A stretch of DNA of 64,000 nt from Leishmania martiniquensis (lineage: Eukaryota; Euglenozoa; Kinetoplastea; Trypanosomatida; Trypanosomatidae). Each line of letters opens with the position of its first letter. The stretch's first letter is position 1. A program made the position numbers and the translations under genes. The stretch is taken from the NCBI RefSeq assembly GCF_017916325.1, contig NC_090146.1, positions 129,001-193,000 of the forward strand, written 5' to 3'. Below the pieces are notes generated by a model, which was not told the origin of the DNA, made no database searches, and saw nothing but the letters and a program-made list of their open reading frames with translations. Below are positions 22,505 through 31,824 of this stretch, in pieces.

Positions 22505-23673
22505 GGATGCGTAGGCACAAAGACTACACGCGCGCGTACATATTGCCGGTTAAGATGTAGTGGAGGGACTCCGTTTGGCTTCGTTGGTTCGTCGCTGGTG
22601 TATTGCATGTCCGTGTGTATGCGTGTGTGTGTGTGTGTGTGGTGTGTTGAGGCCTCTCTCTCTCTGTTTCCTTCACAGCTCTCGCGCTCTCTTTTCGCTT
22701 TCACCCACGTCAACAAAACGTTCGGAGCCAAAGTAAAACGGCGAGCGCCCTCTGCGAAGGGGGAAGAGGGGAAAGGGGGGCCGAGAGGGTATGTGTGCGG
22801 CACCTCTCGCACTCTCTCACGCTCTCACTCACTGGTTCTTGGCCTTTCCTTTTCGCGAAGGGCAGACCAAGTCATGGTTTGGGGGGTCTCTGCTCGACGT
22901 CCTCGGCTCCTGCAGCTCCCTGTCTACTGTCTCGATGCATCGCTTTTGCCTTTCCCTCGCGCTCACGCCTGCGGTGCGACACACGCACACAGTTCTCGTC
23001 CACTTTTCCGCCCCGCCCTCTCTCTCTGTCCGCCCCTACCCGACTCCCCTCTCCATTCCATCGGTCGTCCGCTAAAGCGCACACCAAAAGAATTGGAGGA
23101 AACCCTAAACGGCACGCACACACACGCAAGGCGCACCTTTTTTCTCTTCGTTGTATAGACGGCTCTCCTCTCTCTCTCTCTCGCAACCTTGACTTCATGT
23201 CTTTGTGGTGTGTGTATGGTGCAAGTGTGGCTGAGTGAGACCAGCTGCCCCCCCTCCCCTCCGCCTCCTTTGCGGCTAGCTGTATCGAGTGCATCGTGTG
23301 CGTGCACAGCATCTTCACCCTTGCTCATTGTCCCCTCCCACCCATTCACCGACCGACCACCACACAACAACACACCCCTCCCTACATACGCACACGAGCC
23401 TCTCTCTTCCTAGCTCTCATTCGCTTTGGGGCACCAGCGTCTCTCCATGTCAACAAAACCACCGTCTCCACCCCCTCCTTTCCCCCTCCCAGTCCATACC
23501 TGACCTGTCTCAACGTCCCGCCGGTGCTCAGTCGATCCCCTCAGTCGTGCTTCCTCCATTACCACCGATATCTTTCTCTCTCTCTTTCTTGGTCCTCCTC
23601 CTCTCGCGCGTCGAGGGCGTGTTCCCCCTCCCTCCCCGCCCCTTGGCTGCATGCCTGCGTCTGCTTGTCAAGT
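22505..23673. other. Intergenic region
   Basis: (GT)n microsatellite at 22622-22647, CT-rich runs near 22800-23060, 23160-23185 and 23545-23650. The frame of the next gene is open through much of it but translates low-complexity sequence. No separate gene seen. Confidence 0.55.
22622..22647. repeat. (GT)n microsatellite
   Basis: Alternating GT run in the spacer after the 851-residue protein gene. Confidence 0.85.
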
Positions 23674-25485
23674 ATGGAGGTGGATCTTCGACGCCGTGGG
23701 CTGCAGTCCTTCAACCCCGCCGAGTTCGCCAACACGGACGAGCACCTGCGCATCCTTCTTCAGGTGCGTCAACTAGATCTCTCGCACAACTCGCTGTACA
23801 CCATCCGTGGACTAGAAGGGCTGACACATTTGACGGTGCTGAACATTTCGCACAATGGCCTTCGCTCCCTCGGCGGTGGGCTGCCGCTGACGCTGCAGGT
23901 ACTCGACGCGTCGCATAATAGCCTCGCCTCGCTGCAGAATGCCGCCCTTCTGCCGTTGCAGTTCCTCACCTCCCTCAACGTTTCCTTCAATGATTTGGAG
24001 GACCTCCGCGGGGTCCCCAACGTGACGGCGCAACTCACGTACCTCGACGTGCGGAGCAATCGACTTACCTCCCTGATGGGGATCGAGCACTGCACTCGGC
24101 TGCGCACGCTTCACGCAGAGGCGAATCTCTTGCGAGAGGTAGCAGACGTCGCCTCCATCAAGTCTCTCTCCCTTTTGTGCGCCGTCTTCCTATCCGGCAA
24201 CCCCCTGCTCCTGCGCAAGCGTCTGCTCACCACACTCCATCATATGCTCCCCTCCAGCGTTGAAGAGGACGACTTGCCCACAACGGCGCCGCCAAGCAGT
24301 GTCCGCAGCTCTACAGCGGCACCGCCCTCTGTGCCGGACACATCGTCCGTCGCCTCACTGGATCGCAGTACTGTGGCCTCTGTCAGCGAGCACCGCCAGG
24401 AAGTGCGCTGTGGCAGTAGGCAGAGCAGCCGCCCGGCAAGCGTGCACCAACGCACAACACTATCCGCTCGCGACACCACCGACATGTGCGATTCTTCTGC
24501 ACTGCAAGAGAGAACGGCACCCCTGCACGCACATTCCTCCACCCCCCAGCGTCACCGCCACCTGCCTTCTCGCGAAGCGTCCGACCGCGGTCACCCGTTG
24601 CAGTCGTTGGTGGCAGCTTCATCCACCGCCACCGTCCCTGCAGTCGCTAGTGGAGTGGTGGGAGGTGCGTCAGATAGCCCAACATGTCCTCGTCGAGCCC
24701 TACCGCATGAGCACCGCCTCGCAGAGACCCCGGGCGACCTCCCCGTGCCCTCGTCCCCTGACATAGCACATGCGTCGGTATCCTTCGGACCCGTGCACAG
24801 CACTAACGGCCGAGACCCGCTAACTGGGAGCACCCTCCAAGTCAGCGCATCGTTGCCTCACGAGCGCGGCTCCGTCGATGCAGCACCGCAAGCGCCGCGG
24901 CACTGTGCAAGCCATACCTGTGCGCTCGACCGCGATGACCTAGAAGAGCAGCTCGCGCGCGTCACTGCGGAGCGGGACCGCTATCAACGCGAAGTCGTCC
25001 TCCTGCGTAGAGAGGTGCGAGATCTGCGGCAAAAGTGTGCACAAGGGTCGGTGCAAGAGATGGTGGACCTGGACGAGGGGGGACAGACATCTGTGTGCCC
25101 CCCCGCCGTCGCAGCCGCTTCCGTTCACAGGGAGGTGAACCTGGGCTGTGCGCCGAATGAGCCTCACCGTACACGGCAGGCGCCACAGCAGGGGTTGTGC
25201 CCAGAGCGTTTCCTGGCGGTAGAGATGTCAGCCCATTCGTCGGCTTGTTCCCAGGATAGAGAGAGTGGTCCGCCGGAGCCGTCCAACAGCAACCTCTGCA
25301 GCGCGCCGCAGCACAAGGATCGGGTGGCGCAAGCAAGTAGGTCTTCGCCACCGTCCGCATGGTTGGCCGCACCGCAGAGGGTTGCCCCCATGAGCAGATC
25401 CGGTGTTCCGTCGACGATGGACAGGCGCGAGGTCGCAGCTCTGTTTATGGCGACACTGCAGCAGAGCAACTCTTCCTCTCGCTAA
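23674..25485 (+). CDS. Leucine-rich-repeat protein with C-terminal coiled coil
   Basis: 603 residues from the ATG at 23674. Residues about 25-180 hold five or six SDS22-type leucine-rich repeats (VRQLDLSHNSLYTIRGLEGL, LTVLNISHNGLRSLGGG, LQVLDASHNSLASL, LTSLNVSFNDLEDL, LTYLDVRSNRLTSLMG), capped near 185-205 by an LSGNPLLL segment. A disordered Ser/Thr/Pro-rich part follows (about 205-415), then a heptad-rich helix near 416-450 (LEEQLARVTAERDRYQREVV). LRR plus coiled-coil proteins of this kind are often cytoskeletal or axonemal scaffolds in flagellates; no specific partner is evident. The frame is open to 23296, but the upstream part is translated T/C-rich leader, so the ATG directly before the LRR domain is preferred. 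Confidence 0.85.
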   Translation: MEVDLRRRGLQSFNPAEFANTDEHLRILLQVRQLDLSHNSLYTIRGLEGLTHLTVLNISHNGLRSLGGGLPLTLQVLDASHNSLASLQNAALLPLQFLTSLNVSFNDLEDLRGVPNVTAQLTYLDVRSNRLTSLMGIEHCTRLRTLHAEANLLREVADVASIKSLSLLCAVFLSGNPLLLRKRLLTTLHHMLPSSVEEDDLPTTAPPSSVRSSTAAPPSVPDTSSVASLDRSTVASVSEHRQEVRCGSRQSSRPASVHQRTTLSARDTTDMCDSSALQERTAPLHAHSSTPQRHRHLPSREASDRGHPLQSLVAASSTATVPAVASGVVGGASDSPTCPRRALPHEHRLAETPGDLPVPSSPDIAHASVSFGPVHSTNGRDPLTGSTLQVSASLPHERGSVDAAPQAPRHCASHTCALDRDDLEEQLARVTAERDRYQREVVLLRREVRDLRQKCAQGSVQEMVDLDEGGQTSVCPPAVAAASVHREVNLGCAPNEPHRTRQAPQQGLCPERFLAVEMSAHSSACSQDRESGPPEPSNSNLCSAPQHKDRVAQASRSSPPSAWLAAPQRVAPMSRSGVPSTMDRREVAALFMATLQQSNSSSR

Positions 25486-25665
25486 CTGGACAGGAAGGGC
25501 AACCGCCTCCCTCCTCACCCTCCCCCCTCCTGGTCCGAGCGTGTGGTGGGCCATCTTGGTGGATTTCGGTTTTCACCTCTCTCATTACTGCAGATGTGAG
25601 CCCGCCTGTGAGGAAAGGCTCGGCGGCGCAGTAGTGAGGATGCACGCGAGGCTTTCCAGTGGATA

Positions 25666-25700
25666 GGTGTGTGTGTGTGTGCGCGCGCGCGCGTGTGTGC
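25666..25700. repeat. (GT)n(GC)n(GT)n alternating purine-pyrimidine tract
   Basis: 35 bases of uninterrupted purine-pyrimidine alternation. Such tracts can adopt Z-DNA under negative supercoiling; whether this one does is not known. Confidence 0.85.
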
Positions 25701-26202
25701 ACGGCATGAAAGGGGTCTGAAGGCAGCAGGCCAAACAGCGAAAGTAACCGTCGCAGAGTTGCCGTCAGGAGTCTCTGCTCTCGTGACGTCCCTTTACCCT
25801 TCCCATCGCTCAGAAAAGAGCCGCGCGCCTTGATGCTTGTTACGAAAAGCTTCGCATGAGCGCGCGGTGTTGCCAGAGCCCCGTTGCCGAGGATGAGTCG
25901 CACGTGCACGCTCCCACGCGCGGCAGCACTGTTCATAGCTTCTCTCCTCTCCTGTCCCCTCTCTCTCTCTGATTCTGCGCCTCTGTGCACCTCCAACCTC
26001 CTATGGGGGAAAGACGTATCAGCGAGCTGTGGCGCAGGAGCACAGGTGAGCCCGCAACTGGCATCTGCGTAGATACGCACCCACACCGATACACCGCCAC
26101 ATGCGCATATATAGATTCATGTGTACATCCTCACACACTTACGCGTAGACGAGCGAGTTGTGGTGAGGAGTGCCGCTCATCGTACCCATCTCACACGCCC
26201 CC

Positions 26203-26242
26203 CACACACACACACACATATATATATACAGAGAGAGAGAGA
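26203..26242. repeat. (CA)n(TA)n(GA)n compound microsatellite
   Basis: Three adjacent dinucleotide runs immediately upstream of the pyrimidine tract of the ligase-family gene. Confidence 0.85.
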
Positions 26243-26316
26243 CCCGCTTGTTTCTGTGTGCACGCGCGCGCTTCCCTCTGTTCCTCTCATCGAAAAATCG
26301 CGCTGTGCCTGCAGCC

Positions 26317-28617
26317 ATGCTGCACCCATGCCGCCGGCTGTCGAATGGGCTTCCGTTTGTGCCGATGACCCTCAGTACCCTCGACCTGCTGAATCATCGC
26401 CTGCAGGCCGCTGGGCTGGATGGCGCCGCCAATACCGCTGCTACGCCCATGTCGAGCGCGACTTCGAGTGCCGGCAGCCGCACGGGTAAGTCGAGCGAGT
26501 CGGATGAGCTCAAATGGTTCAGTGGCAGTTTCGACGCCCCATTCTTCATCTCCCCCAAGCACGACGGTATACGTCTCATCTCCTATGTCCCTCCCACGAC
26601 CCTAGCAGCGCTGCCATCGTCGAAGCAGGCGTCCACCAAGGCCAAGAAGACGAGCACTGCCACAGGCGAGTCGTCGCCGTTGATGACGTGCTACTCACGC
26701 AACGGGCGGCCCGTCCACGGTCTCTTCTGGATTGAAGAAGAGCTGCGGCTTCTGCGGGCTCTCTGCGGTGACCCCGCTCTCATCGTGGATGGGGAGCTAT
26801 ACCTGCACCGAACCGACATGGAAGCCTCACGCGCAGCTCTGAAACCTCAAGCGGAGGCGACAGGTGGCGGGAGGCAGAGGCCAGAGAGAGCTGCGCTGGC
26901 GCCTTCGAATGCCAACGGAGCCCGTCCCCTGCCAGCCACAGCGGGCCCCATCCACACCGGCTTTCTCGCTGTCTCTGCGCTCGTCCATAGACTTCGCCGA
27001 CCCACCAGCCGCTACACAAACGAGGAAAGCGTCCTGCAGTATGTTCCCGCTCTACCTCGCCTCTGCGTCTTCGATGTTCCCTCCTACAGTCCCTGCGCGG
27101 ACCCACTAGCCCCCCTCACACGCACCGCATCCATCGACATCTCGGCAGCGTCACATCTTCACGCCTCCACCAAATCCTCCGCGATGGAGAGTGGTGTCCT
27201 TCATCCAGTGCTGGCGGAAGTGCAGCGCGTCCGAAGAGGCGCTTTGAACGCGCTGCGAGTCAGCGATGTGGAGCAGCTGCGCATCGTTCCCAATGTGACG
27301 CCCTTCTCACAGAGACTCCGCACAATGAATTACCTTTTCGAGCTGCTGTCACGCGGCGTAGAGTCGCCTGTGCTGCGGCAGCACTTCTGCCCCACATTGG
27401 TGCGCATGTTTAGCGCAGGGAAGAGGCGCGGCGTAGGCGATCATCGAAGTCGCACAGCCACAGCAGGGCAGATGAAGCCACCATCCTACGGATTCATCGA
27501 ATATCACGGCGGACGCTTTGTGTGTCGCATTCCGTATCAGCTCGTGAGGTCTCTCGAGGACACCACGCAGCGATTGCTACCTGTGTACCTCGACGAGGGC
27601 TACGAAGGCGCCGTCGTTCGCGCCCCGGTGAACACGTACGACTTCAAGGAGAAGATGAAAGGCACGTTAGCGGCGCTGGTCGCCCCGCTGCTGCGAGCCA
27701 CGGAGACGGGGGCGGCTCGTGGAAGGCGGCATCAGCGTCGGTCAAAAGTTGGTGGAAGTGAAGCAAGCGGCCACAGAACTCGCATCCACGCGGCCCTGCT
27801 CCTCTCTCTGAACAGCGGCACTGCATTAGGCTCCGTCACCCCTCTGATGGTGCGCGCGTACAGGGGAGATACTCCTCGTATCGAACCAGTGCAGGCCGTC
27901 TCTCCCTCTGAGGCCGGCCTCACCGATGCTGAGCTGGACGTGTTGGATGTCGCGGCTGTGGGCCGGCGGGCGGTCTTGCAGAGCACAAAGCTGCCGCAGC
28001 GCTCAGTGACGGCTGTCAAGGTACTCACATACCACGATCGCGAGTACCCAATCCTTCGCCCGCTGCTGAAAGAGCCATCGACAAACCTCCGAACACGGGG
28101 GCTGGTGTCCATGTCGCGCTCCCAAGCTCGTGCTCTCGGGTACTTCATAAAATCGAGCACCAACATAGCAGTCAGCAGCGACGGCGGGGCGACTAGGCCA
28201 GCCCTCGCCACCCCACGGCATGGGAAAAAGATGACGGGGAGTACCGCCTCTCCCCGCGCCGACTCGGCCGTCTGCTTCTACGGGCTTCAGTGCTTGGCCG
28301 AGAACGGACTCGTCTTTAACGTTTCCCTGCCTAAGCTGGCCCTCGATCAACAGAAGAGGCTGCTGCAGCACCTCCTCAGCGCGGGGCGCGACACGAGAGA
28401 CGACAGCGGCGCCGCCTGCGTCACCATGACGAGGCGCACCAAAAGGAAGTTGGCAGCCAATGCATCGTGTGAGGAGGCTTCGTGCGCGAGCCCCTCAAAG
28501 ATGGCCTCCCTCACAGGGCTCTACGCGACGGTGAAGTTCAGCACCCTCACGGAGCATGGCCTGCCTCGCTTTGGCAGCGTCAAGGCCATTCGCGGCGGTA
28601 AAGGGTGGTTCATGTGA
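26317..28617 (+). CDS. ATP-dependent DNA ligase-family protein (kinetoplast ligase-like)
   Basis: 766 residues with nucleotidyltransferase motifs in order: motif I KHDGIR with candidate adenylated lysine K81; motif III VDGELY at D158-E160; motif IIIa LCVFDV near 249; motif IV EGAVVR at E430; and a motif V-like AVKVLTYHDREYPI with K568. The C-terminus (VKFSTLTEHGLPRFGSVKAI) resembles the end of the OB-fold of small ligases of the phage/viral and mitochondrial kinetoplast LIG k type. The start MLHPCRRLSNGL is basic and hydrophobic and could be a mitochondrial targeting signal. Insertions of low complexity occur between motifs I and III and about 130 residues lie between motifs IV and V. Likely role: sealing nicks in kinetoplast DNA, but nuclear or RNA ligase roles are not excluded. 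The ATG at 26317 was preferred over the upstream open frame, which translates the microsatellite. Confidence 0.75.
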   Translation: MLHPCRRLSNGLPFVPMTLSTLDLLNHRLQAAGLDGAANTAATPMSSATSSAGSRTGKSSESDELKWFSGSFDAPFFISPKHDGIRLISYVPPTTLAALPSSKQASTKAKKTSTATGESSPLMTCYSRNGRPVHGLFWIEEELRLLRALCGDPALIVDGELYLHRTDMEASRAALKPQAEATGGGRQRPERAALAPSNANGARPLPATAGPIHTGFLAVSALVHRLRRPTSRYTNEESVLQYVPALPRLCVFDVPSYSPCADPLAPLTRTASIDISAASHLHASTKSSAMESGVLHPVLAEVQRVRRGALNALRVSDVEQLRIVPNVTPFSQRLRTMNYLFELLSRGVESPVLRQHFCPTLVRMFSAGKRRGVGDHRSRTATAGQMKPPSYGFIEYHGGRFVCRIPYQLVRSLEDTTQRLLPVYLDEGYEGAVVRAPVNTYDFKEKMKGTLAALVAPLLRATETGAARGRRHQRRSKVGGSEASGHRTRIHAALLLSLNSGTALGSVTPLMVRAYRGDTPRIEPVQAVSPSEAGLTDAELDVLDVAAVGRRAVLQSTKLPQRSVTAVKVLTYHDREYPILRPLLKEPSTNLRTRGLVSMSRSQARALGYFIKSSTNIAVSSDGGATRPALATPRHGKKMTGSTASPRADSAVCFYGLQCLAENGLVFNVSLPKLALDQQKRLLQHLLSAGRDTRDDSGAACVTMTRRTKRKLAANASCEEASCASPSKMASLTGLYATVKFSTLTEHGLPRFGSVKAIRGGKGWFM

Positions 28618-29134
28618 CCTCCCCTCTTTTGTGTGCGGGAGGGGGCTCATGGGCGGCCCAGCGAGGCAAAGGGAAGAGGGGGGCGCGTATGTGGGGAAAC
28701 GGGGGTATCGTCGTGGGCTCCAGAGAACACGAAAATGCCATGTGGCGGCGATGTGTGTGTGTGTGTGTCCAGGATAGAAGAAGTGATGGGAGGCGCAGGG
28801 AGTGGGTCGGGGGGGGGGCTGCATCCCGAACAGACCTTTTTATTTTGGTGTGCACGGGTGGCTTTAGGTGCACATCGGGTAGCTCGAGACGTGCGGGCCG
28901 CATCATGGACGGTACGGATTACGCTGTAGCACTCCCGGCTTATCTGAGCGTGTTGGGCAGAGAGGAGTCTCTGAATACCGCTGATCAACTTTTCATATCC
29001 GCCACCACTCTCATCTCTCGCGTTCTATTCCCCGTACGCTCCAACCCCCACACACACACACACACACAAACTGTATTCTTCACGCATGGTTTCGCTTGCT
29101 AACTTAGTGAACTACACTCGTCTGGCACGCACGC
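28618..29134. other. Intergenic region
   Basis: About 520 bases with short GT and CA runs (28750-28768, 29048-29068) and a G-run near 28810; nothing else recognised. Confidence 0.6.
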
Positions 29135-31075
29135 ATGCCGAGGCCAGTCCTCTCCGCCCACCGTGATGTACAATGCCGAGGCGGTAGTGTGCACCGCAGC
29201 GCTGGCAACAACAATGATGCCAGGTCAAGCCCAGGCAGCACCGCTGCAGCTTCGCTCAATGTGTGGGTACATACTCGCCTCGTCGACTCCACGGCACAAA
29301 TCCTCGCAGCGCAGCCGGCAGACCCGCTGCGTGTGCTGAGCGTTAGCTTCTCTACCGAAGCCGTACTGGCTGCCACCTACCCCGCAACGTCTGCGCCAAC
29401 GAGGGCAAAAGAGTTGGAGGCGGAAGCGGTGGGCGAAGCGAATGGCGTGATGGCTGCAGTGCCGGCATCAGGGGCCGCAAAGTCTACCGTCTTTCATAGC
29501 ACTTCAAGCCCGAAGCTGCCTATTGTCATGAACGGCGACACTGCGTCCGCGCAGACAGTAGAGCACCTGATAGAGCAAAGCTGGGTAAGAAGACGCATGC
29601 AGCCGTACGGCCTGTACGCAGTGGCGCGGTGCGCTTGCCCGTGCCCGCCGCTGCGTCTCCCGCCCACCACCCCAGGTCACTTGGGGGTAAACATGGCACC
29701 TGTGGAAAGCGCGGACGGCCAGGACACTGCAAGCGCTGAAGCTCCAAGCGCCCCGACGCGGCCTCTGCTTTTTCAGTGGATGGACATATTCGCCCTGCTG
29801 CATCGGCAGAGTCGCATGTCCTTTGCTGAACTCGCTGCTGAAGCTGCGCGCTGGAACGCCCAATCAAAGAGTGCAGCTGTTGTACCGCCCGTCGACTACC
29901 GCGCGGCGGAAGAGATTCCCACATGCGAAGTGCTTCTGTGTGTAATGGCGGTGGTAGAAGAGCACCTACGCCGCGCCGAGTGTGGTGGGGCAGGAAGTGG
30001 TGCAGCGGGCGCGTCTCGGCTGTGCCGCCGCCTCCAAATCTCAGTGAAGCTCCTAGCGCTGCAGCTCCTCGCAGCCTTCGTGGACCTCCAGCGCAGCGCC
30101 GAGAGCACCCAATCTGGCAGCAGGAGCAGCAGCAGTGCGAGTGCTTTCGATCTTGAGCAAGAACACGACGTGGATGGGAGCAATCACGATGGCAGGGAGA
30201 AGAGAACAGGGGACGTCGACGCATGCCACATTACACGCGGCGTTTATCTCCTGTCCGCCCACCAACTTGATGAGCTTCATCAATGGTTGCACTGCTCTTT
30301 GCGTGCGAAGATCATCTCGCCTGACTCACCGCATTCGGCTGGTATCACAGCCGCCGGTGGAAGCAATGTCTGTGATGGCGGCAGCGGTGAGGCAGTCAAT
30401 GTGGGTGCTGGGTCACCGCTGGAAGACCTTAAGTCACGCGCTACAGCGTACTTGACTCGCGTTCTGCGAAACCCTGCGCGTGACACACCAGCGTCGGCAG
30501 GCGTGCCAGGCGTGATGTCTCTGGACACCTTCGTTGCCTTCATGGAGCGGATGGCCTCGGTGGTGGTGGCGCATCAGCAAACAGGGCTGGCAATGGCCAT
30601 CGCTCTCTCTGCTCGGTTACCACGGAGATCTCCAGCCTTAGCTGGAGAGGCACAATTGCCAGCGTGGGTAATGGAGCATGTCAGCAACTGCGCTGATGCT
30701 GTTGCCCAGCGGCAGACGGCCCTGCAAGATGGCGCGATGTTGGATTCGACCTCCGCCACGGTGCCGCTGGCGTGGAGGGCGTACGTGAACCAAATCGCTG
30801 AGCTTCTGGCGCCCTACCAGCGCGACGTGATGGCGCACCTGCGTCGAGAGCAGAGAGAAGAGGAAACGCGCCGTGGCACCTCGGGCGATAGCATCCTGCG
30901 CAGACTCCAACGGCGACTCCTGTCGTGGGCGAGGGAGGCGAAGTACGGCCATGCAAAGGCTCGGGAAAGACCCACAGCGGACGACTCCTCTCTGAGGGTG
31001 TTGGCAGCGGAGTTGGTGAGTGCGTGGGTGTCTCATGTGTTCGAAGCCTACGCCGTAACCCTCTACCCGACGTAA
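29135..31075 (+). CDS. Protein of unknown function
   Basis: 646 residues, no family recognised. The N-terminal 30 residues are basic and Ser/Asn-rich. Helical segments are evident near 205-235 (FQWMDIFALLHRQSRMSF), 260-310 (EVLLCVMAVVEEHLRR and LQISVKLLALQLLAAFVDL) and 365-390 (LLSAHQLDELHQWLHCSL), separated by Ser/Gly-rich disordered loops. The C-terminal part (about 540-646) is strongly helical and basic, with a run of Arg and Glu around REQREEETRR. The overall impression is an all-helical, kinetoplastid-type scaffold. No transmembrane segment or catalytic motif is visible. The coding frame is uninterrupted and GC-biased at third positions like its neighbours, which supports it being a real gene. 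Confidence 0.75.
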   Translation: MPRPVLSAHRDVQCRGGSVHRSAGNNNDARSSPGSTAAASLNVWVHTRLVDSTAQILAAQPADPLRVLSVSFSTEAVLAATYPATSAPTRAKELEAEAVGEANGVMAAVPASGAAKSTVFHSTSSPKLPIVMNGDTASAQTVEHLIEQSWVRRRMQPYGLYAVARCACPCPPLRLPPTTPGHLGVNMAPVESADGQDTASAEAPSAPTRPLLFQWMDIFALLHRQSRMSFAELAAEAARWNAQSKSAAVVPPVDYRAAEEIPTCEVLLCVMAVVEEHLRRAECGGAGSGAAGASRLCRRLQISVKLLALQLLAAFVDLQRSAESTQSGSRSSSSASAFDLEQEHDVDGSNHDGREKRTGDVDACHITRGVYLLSAHQLDELHQWLHCSLRAKIISPDSPHSAGITAAGGSNVCDGGSGEAVNVGAGSPLEDLKSRATAYLTRVLRNPARDTPASAGVPGVMSLDTFVAFMERMASVVVAHQQTGLAMAIALSARLPRRSPALAGEAQLPAWVMEHVSNCADAVAQRQTALQDGAMLDSTSATVPLAWRAYVNQIAELLAPYQRDVMAHLRREQREEETRRGTSGDSILRRLQRRLLSWAREAKYGHAKARERPTADDSSLRVLAAELVSAWVSHVFEAYAVTLYPT

Positions 31076-31824
31076 GAGATTCGTACGCACGCACGCATGG
31101 GCCTTCACACTTATACACACACACACACATGCGGTCACGGAGGCGGGAGGATGTGCACCGCGGTGAGTACGCAGGCGTCAGGCGGAACAGGGAGGCACGA
31201 TGGGTATGCGTCAGTACGTTTATTCCATTGCTTTTCTCGGCACCACCATCCTTCTTCCTCCTTCGGAGGGGCTCCAACGCACACACATACCCTTTCGGTT
31301 TCAGTCGAAGCTGCGCCGTCTCCCTCACCGTGACTTGGCTCAATGACGAATGGAAAACAGAAAGGCAAAGGGGGAAAAGTGCCGCCCTTTGAGAGGGCCT
31401 CCGTGTCGCCCACAGGTGTGCCGTCGATGACGGGGAGGAGGAGGAGGGGCTGAGCATCAAGACGCATGTGCGCACGCCTTACTTCGCGAGCGGGCGGAGT
31501 GCAGAGGGTACCCTTAATGGCACTCCACTCCCAACGCTGCTTTTGTCATATGTGAGCCCTTCACCTACACAGAGAACGAGAGGGGGGGGGGGCAGAAGAC
31601 CCCCTCTCTCTCCCGCGCGTCCCCCCTCCTCCCCCACGCCTTCATTAGCACCGTCCCTGACCACCACCCACGCCCTCCCTCCCTCTCTCTCTGTTACTCT
31701 CCATTTGACCGCATCCGCACAGTACTGACGGTCCACCCAAGTGCGCGCATACGCCGCGATCCCACCCAGGCCACCCACCCTCTCTTTTTCTCTTCTTCTT
31801 TCCTCTCCCAGCCACGCCATCATC
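31076..31824. other. Intergenic region
   Basis: Spacer of about 750 bases with short CA tracts (31110-31128, 31280-31288), a poly-G run near 31583-31590 and strongly pyrimidine-rich DNA from 31610 to 31815. No gene recognised. Confidence 0.6.
31782..31811 (+). promoter_or_regulatory. Candidate spliced-leader acceptor site
   Basis: A long T/C run ends in CCCAG at 31811, 14 bases before the ATG at 31825. Confidence 0.5.

Larger units (their letters stand above)
25486..26316. other. Intergenic region with two compound microsatellites
   Basis: Holds a (GT)n(GC)n(GT)n tract at 25666-25700 and a (CA)n(TA)n(GA)n tract at 26203-26242; the latter is followed by a CT-rich stretch ahead of the ligase-family gene. 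No gene recognised. Confidence 0.6.
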
